In this document: positions 1 through 10,344 of the stretch, one piece after another | Layout of the letters: each line of letters begins with the position of its first letter | Numbering within the stretch: position 1 is the stretch's first letter | Assembly: GCA_002049455.2 (NCBI GenBank) | Contig: KV918975.1 | Location: 62,001 to 126,000, forward strand | DNA length: 64,000 nucleotides | Source: Porphyra umbilicalis | Lineage: Eukaryota; Rhodophyta; Bangiophyceae; Bangiales; Bangiaceae | Direction: 5' to 3' | The notes under the pieces: model-generated | What the model was told of the DNA's origin: nothing | Database searches by the model: none | Seen by the model: the letters and a program-made list of their open reading frames with translations, nothing else | Made by a program: the position numbers and the translations under genes

Positions 1-53
1 GCCGAGCGCGCCACCGCCCTGAAGGCCAGGGTATTGCACGCACGTGCCTGGAA
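1..53 (+). repeat. R1 repeat, 3' end fragment
   Basis: The first 53 bases match the 3' ends of the longer R1 copies ending at 2552, 29333 and 57435, including the shared terminal stretch that closes in GTGCCTGGAA. Only the end is inside the window, so this copy continues to the left. R1 is a family of about 710 bp with no recognisable coding capacity. Confidence 0.9.
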
Positions 54-560
54 TGATCACATCGACCTTGCGGCGTGCTGGTCTTGCGGAACGGTTTCAA
101 GTGCGAACTTGGAAACAATCAATTCCAAATCGACTGGTGTAATGGACATTCGAGTCCGTCGGCTCCTGCTGGCTACAGCCGAAAGCGACGCCACAGTCGA
201 GTTGGGCCACGTCTTTCCCCTTCGTCGGCGACGCCCCACGCCCCCCAGCCTTGTCCGAATGACCAGCTGGCCCCCTACGCTGCCCTGTGGCAGATGGCCG
301 CCTCTCCGTCGCCGTTTCTGTACGACAGCACAAATTCGAGGATTCCTCAGTACGCCCGCAGCGCGATACGAGCGTACGCTGCGGGTATCATGGTAGGCCC
401 AAGCTGCGCCCCCAAATGGACTTCTTCCCCGGCCGTGCACAGCCTGCTGCATGGACCATCCAGGGAGGCTATCCTGGTTCCGCGAAAGTGGCGCCAAGGG
501 TTCAATTTCAGGCTGTCTGGCTCGGCAACGAGGCGTCGGCAACGAGGGGAGGGCGACGAA
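54..560. other. Flank of the nested transposon block, no gene seen
   Basis: Unique-looking sequence between the R1 fragment and the X element. Open frames exist on both strands but overlap each other, are rich in Arg and Pro and show no motif. The last three bases (558-560, GAA) are the left target duplication of X and match 17922-17924. Confidence 0.5.
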
Positions 561-701
561 GAGCATTGTTAACAATGAGATGCTATCCCCATATTCAAGC
601 CACGTTGCACAACGTGTCCCATTAAGCACCTGAAGTCCGACGTAACACCACTTTTTAGACGAAGAAGCCCTTTTTTTGTTCGGGCCATGGAAATCGAACT
701 A

Positions 702-1329
702 TGGTGCGTGTCCCAAAAATGAGACATGCGCGTTTTCTGAAGGACTGACACATCACTGCACGGGGGCAGGCGGCGTGGGGTACGAGAAAATTCTCGACTG
801 CCCTCCATGGAAAGAGCCTCTCCCGACGCGTGCGTAGCTGACAACTCCTTAATACCCGCCTGCGGGCCCTGTTCTGTGGACCTCTCAGATAGCCCCGATC
901 TTGGAGCCAGTCTTTTTCAGGTTCTAGGGGTTAAAGGTTTGCAACGCCAAAGCTCATATGCTGACTGGAGCTTCGATGAGGGGTGTCCCAAATCGTGTTT
1001 TCCTCACAGGGGGCTACATGCGGGTCTTTTTCACGTTTTTATTGGTAAGGTGGTGCTCTTTTCTTCGTGCACAAATTGTCAGCACATGCCTGCTCTAGTA
1101 TCTGTGCATTTGATTGGCCCGCGTGATCGTCACCTGTCGAAGTTGCAATGAATGACACTTTCCCCCATGACACGTCAGGATGTGCCGCCTCTGCTCACAC
1201 TGTCAGGGGCTGTTCTGGAAGCATAGTGGGACCGAGTGGGTCACATTACATTATCGGACCGTTGCAGAAGGCCAGTGGGCCGAGAAAAAAAGAAAAAACC
1301 GCCATGTCTCATTTTTGGGACACGCACCA
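702..1329. mobile_element. TA-targeting MITE, copy M1
   Basis: A 628-bp element with perfect 27-bp terminal inverted repeats (702-728 and 1303-1329) starting TGGTGCGTGTCCCAAAAATG, flanked by TA on both sides (700-701, 1330-1331). The empty X copy near 30948 has a single TA at the same spot. TA duplication suggests a Tc1/mariner-superfamily, non-autonomous element. No transposase frame is present. Confidence 0.93.
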
Positions 1330-1403
1330 TACCTACTTGATTCTGGCTTCCGCTGACCAAGAATAGCTGTGCGGCTATCGCTTTTCTATTTCGAGTCGGA
1401 ATA

Positions 1404-2745
1404 TGGTGCGTGTCCCAAAAAGGAGACATGCGCGTTTTCTGAACGACTGATACATCACTGCACGGGGGCAGGTGGGGTGGGGTACGAGAAAATTCTCGAC
1501 TGCCCTCCATGGAAAGAGCCTCTCCCGACGCGTTCTTGGCTGACAACTCCTTAGTACCCGCCTGTGGGCACTGTTCTGTGGACCTCTCAGATAGCCCCGA
1601 TCTTGGAGCCAGTGTTTTTCAGGTTCTTGGGGTTACAGGTTTTCAACGCCAAAGCTCATGTGCTAACTGGAGCTTCGATGAGGGGTGTCCCAAATCGCGT
1701 TTTCTTCACAGGGGGCTACATGGGGGTCTTTTTCACGTTTTTATTGGTAAGGTCGTGCCCTTTTCTTCGTGCAAGAACTGTCAGCACATGCCTGCTCTAG
1801 TATCCGGGAATTTGATTGGGGCGCGTGGTCGTCACATGTTCCCTGGCCTTTAGGACAGGGTGCTCTCAAAGTGTAGTGATGCACAAATATACTTAGATAT
1901 CGAGACTTGATCTCCGTTTCAGAAATGGCAGTCTGCATTCGTGTCCTGAGGGGTCTGAGGGCATGTCAGTGTTGGAAGGGTCGCGATGACGCTAAAAGCG
2001 AATGGAGTTACGTGGCTGAGAAGGACTGTCCTGCCACAGGGGTCACTGGGCCCGGACGGCGCCTGCCCCGGTGCCCCCTCTACCGCCCCGAGTTGCGCGC
2101 GGTGACCGCGCGCAGCGACTTCCGGGGCTTGACGCGCCCACGATGACCCGCGGGTGATCGTGCCTGCGCGCCGTCTTCTGTTGCGGCGGCGCGTCGGCGG
2201 TTGCTGACGCCACCTAGCGGCGCGGTTGGAGGCGCCCCATCGCGCGGCGATCAGTCCCACCCGCCCGCCCGTGCGCCGTGTCGGCCGCCCTGCCCGCCGT
2301 GCGCAGGTGCGCTGCGCGGCGGAGTGACAGCCCCTCCTGTGGGCGTCGCGCGACGCCGGCGGGCCGCCGCCGCTGCGGTGGCAGCGGCGGCACCCCTTTC
2401 CCCGCCCCACATTCTCCCCGCCACGGCAGCGTGGCTGTACGTGCCCCCGTGCGCGCTCGCGGCTATGGAGCCGGCCGGCGTGCCCGGTGTCGATGCGTCG
2501 CCGAGCGCGCCACCGCCCTGAAGGCCAGGGTATTGCACGCACGTGCCTTGAATCGAAGCTGCAATGAATGACACTATACCCCATGTCACGTCAGGAGGTG
2601 CCGCCTCCGCTAACACTGTCAGGGGCCGTTCTGGAAGCACAGTGGGACCGAGTGGGTCACATTACATTATCGGACCGTTGCAGAAGGCCAGTGGGCCGAG
2701 AAAAAAAGAAAAAACCGCGATGTCTCATTTTTGGGACACGCACCA
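1404..2745. mobile_element. TA-targeting MITE, copy M2, carrying a nested R1 repeat
   Basis: This is a second copy of the M1 family with near-identical ends (25 of 27 bases pair), flanked by TA at 1402-1403 and 2746-2747. Aligned with M1, its left 435 bp and right 193 bp correspond exactly. The 714 bp between (1839-2552) are an inserted R1 copy. The empty X copy near 30875 shows the unfilled TA site. Confidence 0.93.
1839..2552 (+). repeat. R1 repeat, full copy B inside M2
   Basis: A 714-bp insert whose exact limits come from comparing M2 with M1. It begins TTCCCTGGCCTTTAGGACAG and ends GTGCCTTGAA. The 5' end and an internal site about 20 bp before the 3' end share an inverted CCCTGGCCTT motif. 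At most one base of target duplication is possible. Full-length relatives lie at 28624-29333 and (split) 56062-57435. It has no open frame with motifs. The class is unknown; the ends do not fit Helitron, LTR or Harbinger rules. Confidence 0.88.
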
Positions 2746-3227
2746 TAGCTTTTAGGATAGCCGAGGCTATCTCATGGGGGCCTCTGATTGGCCCATGTGA
2801 TGGATCAACGACCCGTTTCACAGCAAATAGTAGCACGTGGCTGCAACGTGTGCGCCACGTCTGCAAGATTGACTGCCAGTTTCTTCTGGGCAGAGGTGGT
2901 GGGAACGTTCGCAAGAGCTGTCGTGCATGGCAATGGTCCTACAGTGACGTCCTTCTAGGCGTGGTCGTCATCAAACGCTGCACATGTTGACCTGTTTCTT
3001 TGTCCGTCTGCCGACGAGCGTTCTCTGCGCCTTCGTTATGGTTGATACGGCTGCTCACCACAGTTGTCATCTGCCGCTGCAGTGAATCAAGTCCTGGCAC
3101 AAAATATCGTCTTGATCGGGCCCAGACAAGGCCTGGTGTAAGGAAACCTGCAGGTACTTAGGCTCATGATAGCACAGCAGCCAACCGCTGACGTACATGT
3201 GGCTGTCTAAGAGCAAACCTAGCAATG

Positions 3228-4312
3228 ATGGACTAACGAAACGTGTCTGTTTTATTGGTGCAACGTGTCTATATTCGCTTATTGGTCCACGAACCACCCT
3301 CTTGTCAATGTAACCGTGCCCCAAACAACGTCGAATCACCTCGAACCACCCCCGACAATTTACATAACTCCTTCTCGGTCCAATAGTCCGGGTGGCAGAA
3401 TAGAGGGTGCATGTTCTATTCGAAGGCGAAATACGGCACGGCACCCCTATTCAGGACACGAGGACTATCCTGGACGCCCTCTCATTGGCTGATCGTCAAA
3501 TGAGATGGATCCACCACGTGTCCCACGGCCTCGGATCACCTGAAACGACGACCGGCAAACGATCGCACGATACAGAGAGGGCTGTATCTGACATGTGACC
3601 GAACGTTTGACCGAACGTTGGACGCTCCCAGACAGACACAGCCGGCTTGAGGCGTCGGAACGTATGAGCGAGACACGGACGCCGGACGAAGGGACACACC
3701 AGTACCTTGACTCCATGGGCCGGACACATGACACCTGAACGAAACGAGCCGTTCAACATCGGGGAAAGTGGAGCACACTCGGGCCTGTCACGTTGACACG
3801 GTCTCGTGTTGGTCGCGGTGATGGCGCACTCAGCTGACCGCAAATCGAGTACCCAAGGTGACGACGTGTCAAGGACCTTGCACTAAACACGATACGTTGT
3901 CCTCGGAATGGCGAAAAAACGACCGCGGGAGTCGAATCCACAGTGTGTGGCAGGAAATGGTGCTTCGTGACTATCGGTCAACTTTCCGGTAAAGGTGTGT
4001 TGGTCAACTGTCCTCCTATTGTGACGGCCTCTGATACGTACTTGATTGTGGATTGTGTGGTTCAGCAGGGACCGTTCTGTTGAACAGGGGAGCATGCGTC
4101 AAACTTCCTCCCCGTTGGTATGATGCGAGGGGTAGCGGCATGTCCGATGCCCTGTATGGACCCGCCGATGCTCTGGGAGGGGTGGGGGCAGCAACGATAT
4201 GCTGCCCAGGCCCGATGGCATTCTGGGGGTGGGGGGGCCGGCTGCTCAATCCGCGGCTGCACCCGTCGCGCTCCGTCCGCCAGCGACACGGAGGAGCACC
4301 GCGCTCGCGACC
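3228..4312. other. H1 5' subterminal region, no gene seen
   Basis: About 1.1 kb of moderate-GC sequence between the left end of H1 and the tandem array before the transposase. It probably holds the transposase promoter and subterminal binding sites. Short overlapping frames show no motif. Confidence 0.5.
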
Positions 4313-4455
4313 ACGGTGACCGCCGTGCTCGCGACCGTCGTGCTCGCGACCGCCGTGCTCGCGACCGCCGTGCTCGCGACCGCCGTGCTCGCGACCGCCG
4401 TGCTCGCGACCGCCGTGCTCACGACCGCCGTGCTCGCAACCGCCGTGCTCCCGCC
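4313..4455 (+). repeat. 15-bp tandem array before the transposase start
   Basis: About nine near-identical units of GCCGTGCTCGCGACC. The array is open in the transposase frame and would encode Arg-Arg-Ala-Arg-Asp repeats if translation began upstream at 4120. The related transposase in H2 has no such N-terminal extension, so I place the array in the 5' leader. Confidence 0.8.
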
Positions 4456-5794
4456 GCCCTGTTCGCATCGTGCGCGCAAGGACAGTACTCCAGCGCCATG
4501 GAAGACGGTTCCATGGGGGGTGGTTTCATGTCACTGGGCGGATGGGAGGGGGAGGAGGGTGGCAACGACGACGCGGCGACATCAGCCGTCGTCGCAGCGC
4601 ATGTTGCTACGCTCCTGGAGTGGCGCCGTCGCGCTATGGCGGCGCGTCGTGTGCAGCGCCCGCGATGCCGCGGCTCCACGCCCGGCCGGGCGTCCAACAG
4701 GCCCCGCAATTTCGAGCTTGGTCTGCACAGTATTCTGCGGGACTACTTCGGCGTGGATGGAATTCCCCCAGTTTACGGCCTGCGGGAGTTTGAGCGTCGT
4801 TTTCGCGTGCCTATGCCCGTTTTCCTGCGCATCTACCACGCTATTAAGGACCGCCCGTTCTGGGTACAGAGCGTGAACGCGACAGGGCGGCCGCAAGCGC
4901 ATCCTCTGCAAAAGCTGGTTGCAGCGTTCCGGGTGCTCGGGTATGGGGAGTCGTGCGATCGCGCGGACGAGTACGTGCGGCTCTCCAGTTCAACGATATC
5001 TCGGGCGGTGACGCTCTTCACAGAGTTCATCGTGGACGAGTTCAGCCCCCGGTACCTGCGACCGCCCACCACGGCGGAAATCGGTCACATCCTCGCCCGC
5101 AACGCTGAGCGTGGGTTTCCAGGGTGTCTCGGGTCGCTTGACTGTTCTCACTGGCAGTGGTCCGCTTGCCGCAAGGGGCGTGCGGGCACCTACCAGGGCC
5201 GCGATGGCCAGCGGTCCATCGTGATTGAGGCTATCTGTGACGAGGACACTTGGATATACCATATTTTTTCTGGGTGTCCCGGGAGCCTGAATGATATTAA
5301 CGTCCTGTACCAATCTCCGTTGTATATGGATGTGATCACCGGAAAATGGCCCCCGCGTGACTGTCCGTTCACTGTGAATGGCAATACTCGCACCTTGCTA
5401 TATTACCTAGTGGACGGCATTTATCCTCGCTTCGCGTTTTTCGTCGCCCCTTATCCGAACCCCCAAACTCGAGAGCAACGGACTTTCAACCGCCTGCAAG
5501 AGGCGCTACGCAAGGACGTGGAGCGCCTCTTTGGGATCCTGACGGCACGCTTCCACATTATGCTGCACCCGTGCCGGTACTGGTCGGTACCTCGAATGGT
5601 GCTGACCACGCAAACCGTTGCAATTTTGCATAACATGGTTGTCGAGACCCGCCGCGACGGGTTTGTGTCGCGGTCGCGCTCGTCGGTGTACGGGGGGGTG
5701 GCGGCGGGGCTGTCGGGACGGTGGCCGCCGGAGCGGCGGAGGCGGATGGGGCGGACGGGGAGGGCGGCACCGCTGATGCGGGCGGCGCCGCGGG

Positions 5795-6320
5795 CGCGGG
5801 CGCCGCCGGTGGCGGTGGTGGAGCGGCGAGCGCTGGTGGGGCGGGCGGCGCCGACGCGGGCACGGGCGCCGCCGGTGCCGGTGATGGAGCGGCGGGCACT
5901 GGTGGGGCGGGCGGCGCCGACGCGGGCACGGGCGCCGCCGGTGGCGGTGGTGGAGCGGCGGGCGCTGGTGGGGCGGGCGGCGCCGACGCGGGCACGGGCG
6001 CCGCCGGTGGCGGTGGTGGAGCGGCGGGCGCTGGTGGGGCGGGCGGCGCCGACGCAGGTTCGGGCGCCGCCGGTGGCGGTGGTGGAGCGGCGGGCGCTGG
6101 TGGGGCGGGCGGCGCCGACGCGGGCACGGGCGCCGCCGGTGGCGGTGATGGAGCGGCGGGCACTGGTGGGGCGGGCGGCGGCGACGCTGGCGCGGGCGCC
6201 GCCGGTGGCGGTGGTGGAGCGTTGGGCGCTGGTGGGGCGGGCGGCGCCGACGCGGGCGCGGGCGCCGCCGGTGCCGGCCCTGGAGCGGCGGCTGGGGCTG
6301 GGGCCGGCGGCGCCGACGCA
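5795..6320 (+). repeat. 66-bp coding minisatellite in the H1 transposase
   Basis: About eight 66-bp units encode 22-residue blocks rich in Gly and Ala (GAGGAGGADAGTGAAGGGGG type). The H2 transposase has an 84-bp, 28-residue array at the same place, so a variable-length flexible linker between core and tail is a shared trait while its unit has turned over. Confidence 0.85.
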
Positions 6321-6401
6321 GGTGCGGGCACTGCTGGTGGCGGCGCTGAAGCGGGGGGCGCTGGCAATACGGGGGCCGTTGGGGTTGCTGCGGGTGCGCT
6401 A

Positions 6402-7446
6402 GTGTCTATTCTACCATGAGCGAGGATCAATTGATCCAGCAAAAAGGATCATTTGATCCTGTCAGGAAATCGTCGATTCCAGCGTTTCTTCATATGAGAA
6501 TGGATGATCTGGTGCCTACAAACTCGTTTGGTTGCGCTTCCGCGCGAGACCATACGGATTTAAAGCATCATCCCAAGCTTGGTGGGGGGGCAACCACCTC
6601 AGCCTGGCTGCGACGAAGAGACCCCGCTCTTTACGAACCAGGAAAGCCCGTTCTGGCCCGCCCAACGTCGACCACCTCCCTCCACCCCCCTCCAGAAGAC
6701 CTGTAAACAGCGATTTCGCCGTGCAACACCGCCCAGTCGCACTCCACGGCGACCCTTTCTGCCAGTCTTTGCTTCAGATGCGGATGGAGACGAACATGAA
6801 AGGCTACGCGGACGCTCTTCAGAGGCTGTTGGCACCCACAAAAGTGAGAGCACTCCAAGCGGTGGGCACCATGAGAAGTCCAAAAACAGCTGATGCAGGA
6901 CCCCTCTGACCCCGCCGTGTCCCCTCCCCCCCCCCCCCCCCCCTCACTTTTCTCTGCCCATCCTCGCATCTGTTTCTCTCTGACCCTTCGGCGATCTTCG
7001 TACAGTTTGGTGCTCCCGGCACTGCGCTTTGCCCCCCCTGCTTGCCCACATATGCATTCCCGGAGGCGCTGGTCACAACCCTACTGAAAAGCGGGGTAGT
7101 GGCCGGAACTGAGCTGGCGCGGGCATGCTGCCTCCTCCAGGGGTTTGCCATAGGTACTTCCTCTCTCTCTGGGGCGAAGCGTAGCCCAACGCCTTCTAGG
7201 AGACGACCCTCCCCCCCCGCCATGGACCTCCTGGGCGTGGAAAACATTTACGCTCCCTGGCCTCCCGAGGACATTTGCCCAAGAGTTAAAGCTCCATCTG
7301 CTCGCCCACGACTAAACCGGCACCGCTGATCCCAGTTCTGCCGTCAGAATCGGGTTGCGCTCAGCGATTTCCTCAGCACAGCCCAGCCAAAACCAGAATC
7401 AATTGATCCTTTTAGGATCATTTGATCCAGATGGTAGAATAGACAC
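6402..7446. mobile_element. 1,045-bp TA-targeting element inside the H1 transposase
   Basis: Terminal inverted repeats GTGTCTATTCTACCAT (6402-6417) and its inverse (7431-7446) are flanked by TA (6400-6401, 7447-7448). Both ends carry subterminal palindromic motifs of the GGATCAATTGATCC type (6424-6459 and 7397-7429). The coding frame of the transposase runs up to the left TA and resumes after the right TA. It has no transposase of its own and holds a run of about 18 C near 6926. It is probably a non-autonomous Tc1/mariner-type element, different from the M family. Confidence 0.88.
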
Positions 7447-7646
7447 TAGGGGATCTAGAGCAGACCCCCGGCGTCCCGCCCCCTCATGTCGGGGGCGCTC
7501 CAGTGGCGCCAATCAGCGAGTTTATGCGCATCCTCATGGCCACCGGCGAGGCAAAGTCCGTCGCAGAGCACAAGGCGCTTCGCGATGACCTGTGTGCGCA
7601 TGTTTTTGCGCAGCGAGGTGAGCTGCTGGAGCCGTATGTTGATTGA

Positions 7647-8169
7647 GCCTTGTTGTCTTTCTTTTTTTTGCGTCATCTGATTCTTTTTCGCCATCTTTTT
7701 GTGATCTGGTACGATGTGCACCATGTTCTCTATTCAGTGGTTTTGTTTCTTACGCTACGTTCGGGAAACGGTGATTCAACAGGTGCGATGGTGTGATCTT
7801 CCCCTTTTCCTTTCAGATTTTATTTGCGATGGCGGCAGCACAGGGTTGGGCGGCGGCAGCCGCCGCCCTTGTCGCGCTTGCACGACGGCGGCCGCACGAG
7901 CGGCCGACCGCCGAAGACGCTTGTGCTACACGGCACCCGCAGCGGCCGCCGTCGAACGTCACTTTGCACGGCGGCCACCACAATTGTCGTTGCGCTGCGG
8001 CCGCCGCCCTTGGTATTGTTGAGAGGCGGCTGCCGCACCTGCTGTTGTTTCCTGGCGGGGTGCCGGGCGGCACCAGCCACTGGTGTGATTGCACGGCGGC
8101 CGCCGCGCGTCTTGTTGTTGCGCTGCGGCTGCCGTGTCAAAGGGCGCGGCGCGGCGATCGCCGCACGTG
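7647..8169. other. H1 spacer after the transposase, no gene seen
   Basis: A T-rich stretch of about 150 bp follows the transposase stop and fits a 3' UTR. GC-rich sequence then leads into the interspersed repeats. No protein motif is visible on either strand. Confidence 0.45.
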
Positions 8170-8890
8170 CTGTTGCTGAGCGGCGGCCGCCGCACGTGAT
8201 GTCGTGGAACAGCGCGACGGCCGCCACACTTGTTGCTGCTGTGCGTCGGCCGCCGCCGTTGTTGTCACTTCGCGGCCGCCGCCGCACGTGGTCCGGCGCG
8301 GCGGCCGCCATACTTGTTGATGCACTGCGGCGGTCGCCCTTTGTGTGGTTGCACGGCAGCCGCCGCGCGTCTTGTTGTTCCGCTGCGGCCGCCGTGTAAA
8401 CGGGCGCGGCGGGGCGACCGCCGCACGTGTTGTCGGTCAGCGGCGGCCGCCGCACGTGTTGCTGGAGCGCATCGGCGGCCGCCGACCCCGTCGTCATGGC
8501 GCGGCCGCCGCCGCACGTGGTCTGGCTCGGCGGCCGCCACACTTGTCGATGCACTGCGCGTCTTGTTGTTGCGCTGCGGCCGCCGTGTAAACGGGCGCGG
8601 CGCGGCGACCGCCGCACGTTTTGTTGCTCAGCGGCGGCCACTGCACGTGTTGTCGTGGAACAGCGCGACGGCCGCCACACTTGTTGCTGCTGTGCGGCGG
8701 CCGCCGCCGTTGTTGTCACTTCGCGGCCGCCGCCGCACGTGGTCCGGCGCGGCGGCCGCCACACTTGTTGATGCGCTACGGCGGTCGCCCTTGGTGTGGT
8801 TGCACGGCGGCCGCCGCGCGACTTGGTTATCGCTGCGGCCGCCGTGTAAACGGGCGCGGCGGGGCGACCGCCGCACGTGTTGTCGCTCAG
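8170..8890. repeat. 457-bp duplication of GCGGCCGCC-rich repeats in H1
   Basis: The segment 8170-8430 recurs at 8627-8887 with few changes, an offset of about 457 bp. Inside both, short blocks of the type GCGGCGGCCGCCGCACGTG recur many times on both strands. The block is open in several frames only because of its composition, and I see no gene. Confidence 0.75.
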
Positions 8891-9104
8891 CGGCGGCCGC
8901 CGCACGTGTTGCTGCTGCGTGTTGCTGCAGCGCATCACGACGGTTGCCGCGCTTGTTGAGGCTGTGAGGCGTGGCGGATTGCCGCTTATGTCGTAAAGGC
9001 CCCGTCCCCTTCCCCAACCCCAGCCACCGCGGCAAGGCCGGGCCCGTCCCCCCCCCCTCTCTGGCCACCGCGTCGCCAGAACGGAACCCGTCCCCCCCAC
9101 CACA

Positions 9105-9910
9105 CCAGTCATCTCATCGCCGTGCGGCTGCCGGTGGGAGGCGTCGCGAAAGCGGCGGCCGCCAGCCCTCGCAGTGGGCGCTGGTAGCCGCTGCACACAC
9201 AGCGCAAAGTCGAGGCACATGTCCTCTCCCCCAATGAATTCACCACATCGCCGTCCACGCCGCGCCACCCGGCTGGCCACGAGGGCGGTGCGCGCACGCG
9301 GCCACAGGTCCGCCACATCCCCACCCCCTCTCCCCGCGGGCGCACACACGCGGTCTGTTGTCGGCCGGCGGTTGGCGGTCTCGCGATCGCTGCGGCCGCC
9401 AGCGCTCGCACTGGGCTCTGGTGGCCGCCGGACGTAAGGCGCAAAGACAGGTCTCATCCCTCCCCCCGACGAACGCATCGTCGTGCGCACCGAGCCACTC
9501 AGCTGTCGGCGCGGGTGGCACGCGTGGACGCGCGCGGCCTAAGCTCCGGCGCATGCCCCCCCCCCTCCACACAGGCACGCAGGCTGTCAGCAGTCGGCTG
9601 CCGGTGGGCGGCCTCGCTATAGCGGCGGCCGAGAGCTCTCGCAGTTTGCGCGCAGGCAGGCGCGGCACACACAGCGCAAATGATGTACTGGGCGGATCCC
9701 CCCCGCCACACCAGCGACCGCGCTGGTGCGGGCCGCGCCACTCAGCAGGCTGCGCGAGCGGCGGGCGCGGAGGCACGTGGGCACTGGTCCGCCGCATCCC
9801 TCCCCCCCCGCCCCCGGGAGGCACGCGCGCGGTTGCCGCGCGGCCGCCAGTGGGCGGCCTCGTGGTGGCCGCGGCTGCCAGCGCTCGCAATGTGCGCTGT
9901 CGACAGACCC
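9105..9910. repeat. Minisatellite of about 240 bp in H1
   Basis: Three to four diverged units start near 9117, 9358, 9595 and 9835, each with a GGCTGCCGGTGGGCGGC-like block followed by GCGGCCGCCAGCGCTCGCA. The units are imperfect, so the array is old or shuffled. Long overlapping frames on both strands are composition artefacts. Confidence 0.65.
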
Positions 9911-10296
9911 GCGGGCGCCTTTGCAGCCTTAATAGGCTGGATTTGCTGGATGGTGACAGTCGCCGAGACTGCTGACAGATCGATCACGAAAAGAGTGTAT
10001 ACCCATTAATACGTATTAAGATTAGCCGCGGTGACGACCGAAAGAGCCCGACGTGCACACCAGTGACAGCCCCCCCCCCGGCGACTGCGGCTGCACCCTC
10101 CCCTGTGGCACGAGAGGCCGATTTGGGGGCCCGCGCGGCCTGTGGCACGAGCAGCACTGTCTCTCGCCAAGTTGTCAGCCGCCCCCCAGCGTGCGCGCAT
10201 GGCAAGCCGCCATGCCAGAGCTGGTCGTACCACGCGCCCGTCGTGCCACGCGCCCGTCCCGCACCCAGGCTATTTCGCGAGTACGACGGTGATAGG

Positions 10297-10334
10297 AAAA
10301 AAAAAAAAACCTGCCCAACGGGGAAAAAAAAAAA
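10297..10334 (-). terminator. T-tract/stem-loop/T-tract element after the H1 Myb/SANT gene
   Basis: On the minus strand, 11 T are followed by CCCCGTTGGGCAGG and then 13 T, starting 11 bp beyond the stop at 10345. The same core between T runs lies about 50 bp after the homologous gene in H2 (50463-50494). A different C/G hairpin between T runs follows the H2 transposase (49142-49173). A role in 3' end formation is inferred from position only. Confidence 0.55.
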
Positions 10335-10344
10335 CCATCTACAG

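Larger units (their letters stand above)
4498..7646 (+). pseudogene. PIF/Harbinger DDE transposase of H1, split by an insertion
   Basis: It encodes the transposase expected to cut and rejoin H1 ends. I start at ATG 4498 because the protein then lines up with the intact H2 enzyme (47020). The DDE_Tnp_4-type core shows D215 in GSLDCSHW, D266 in GSLNDINVL and E342 in KDVERLFGILTARFHI. After the core the frame shifts by one at a run of seven G (5692-5698). Beyond it, another frame gives the Gly/Ala-rich 22-residue repeats seen in the H2 homologue. A 1,045-bp TA element (6402-7446) then interrupts the gene. Element plus TA duplication is 1,047 bp (349 codons), and the frame resumes after it to give a tail ending LLEPYVD that matches the H2 tail LLAPYVGV. 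Codons before 5692 have no stops. It is broken as read here, though the G-run change could be an error. Confidence 0.88.

Noticed and set aside
1839-2552. R1 as a Helitron or a tRNA-derived SINE
   Set aside because: No CTRR 3' end or terminal hairpin of the Helitron type. A weak GGTTCGA-like box appears only in the diverged copy C, and no A box is convincing.
4120-4497. N-terminal extension of the H1 transposase from Met 4120
   Set aside because: It is mainly the 15-bp array and has no counterpart in the intact H2 protein; Met 4498 aligns with the H2 start.
8170-8890. CRISPR-like or regulatory array in the GCGGCCGCC repeats
   Set aside because: Units are irregular and on both strands without constant spacers; this is simple GC-rich repetition and a local duplication.
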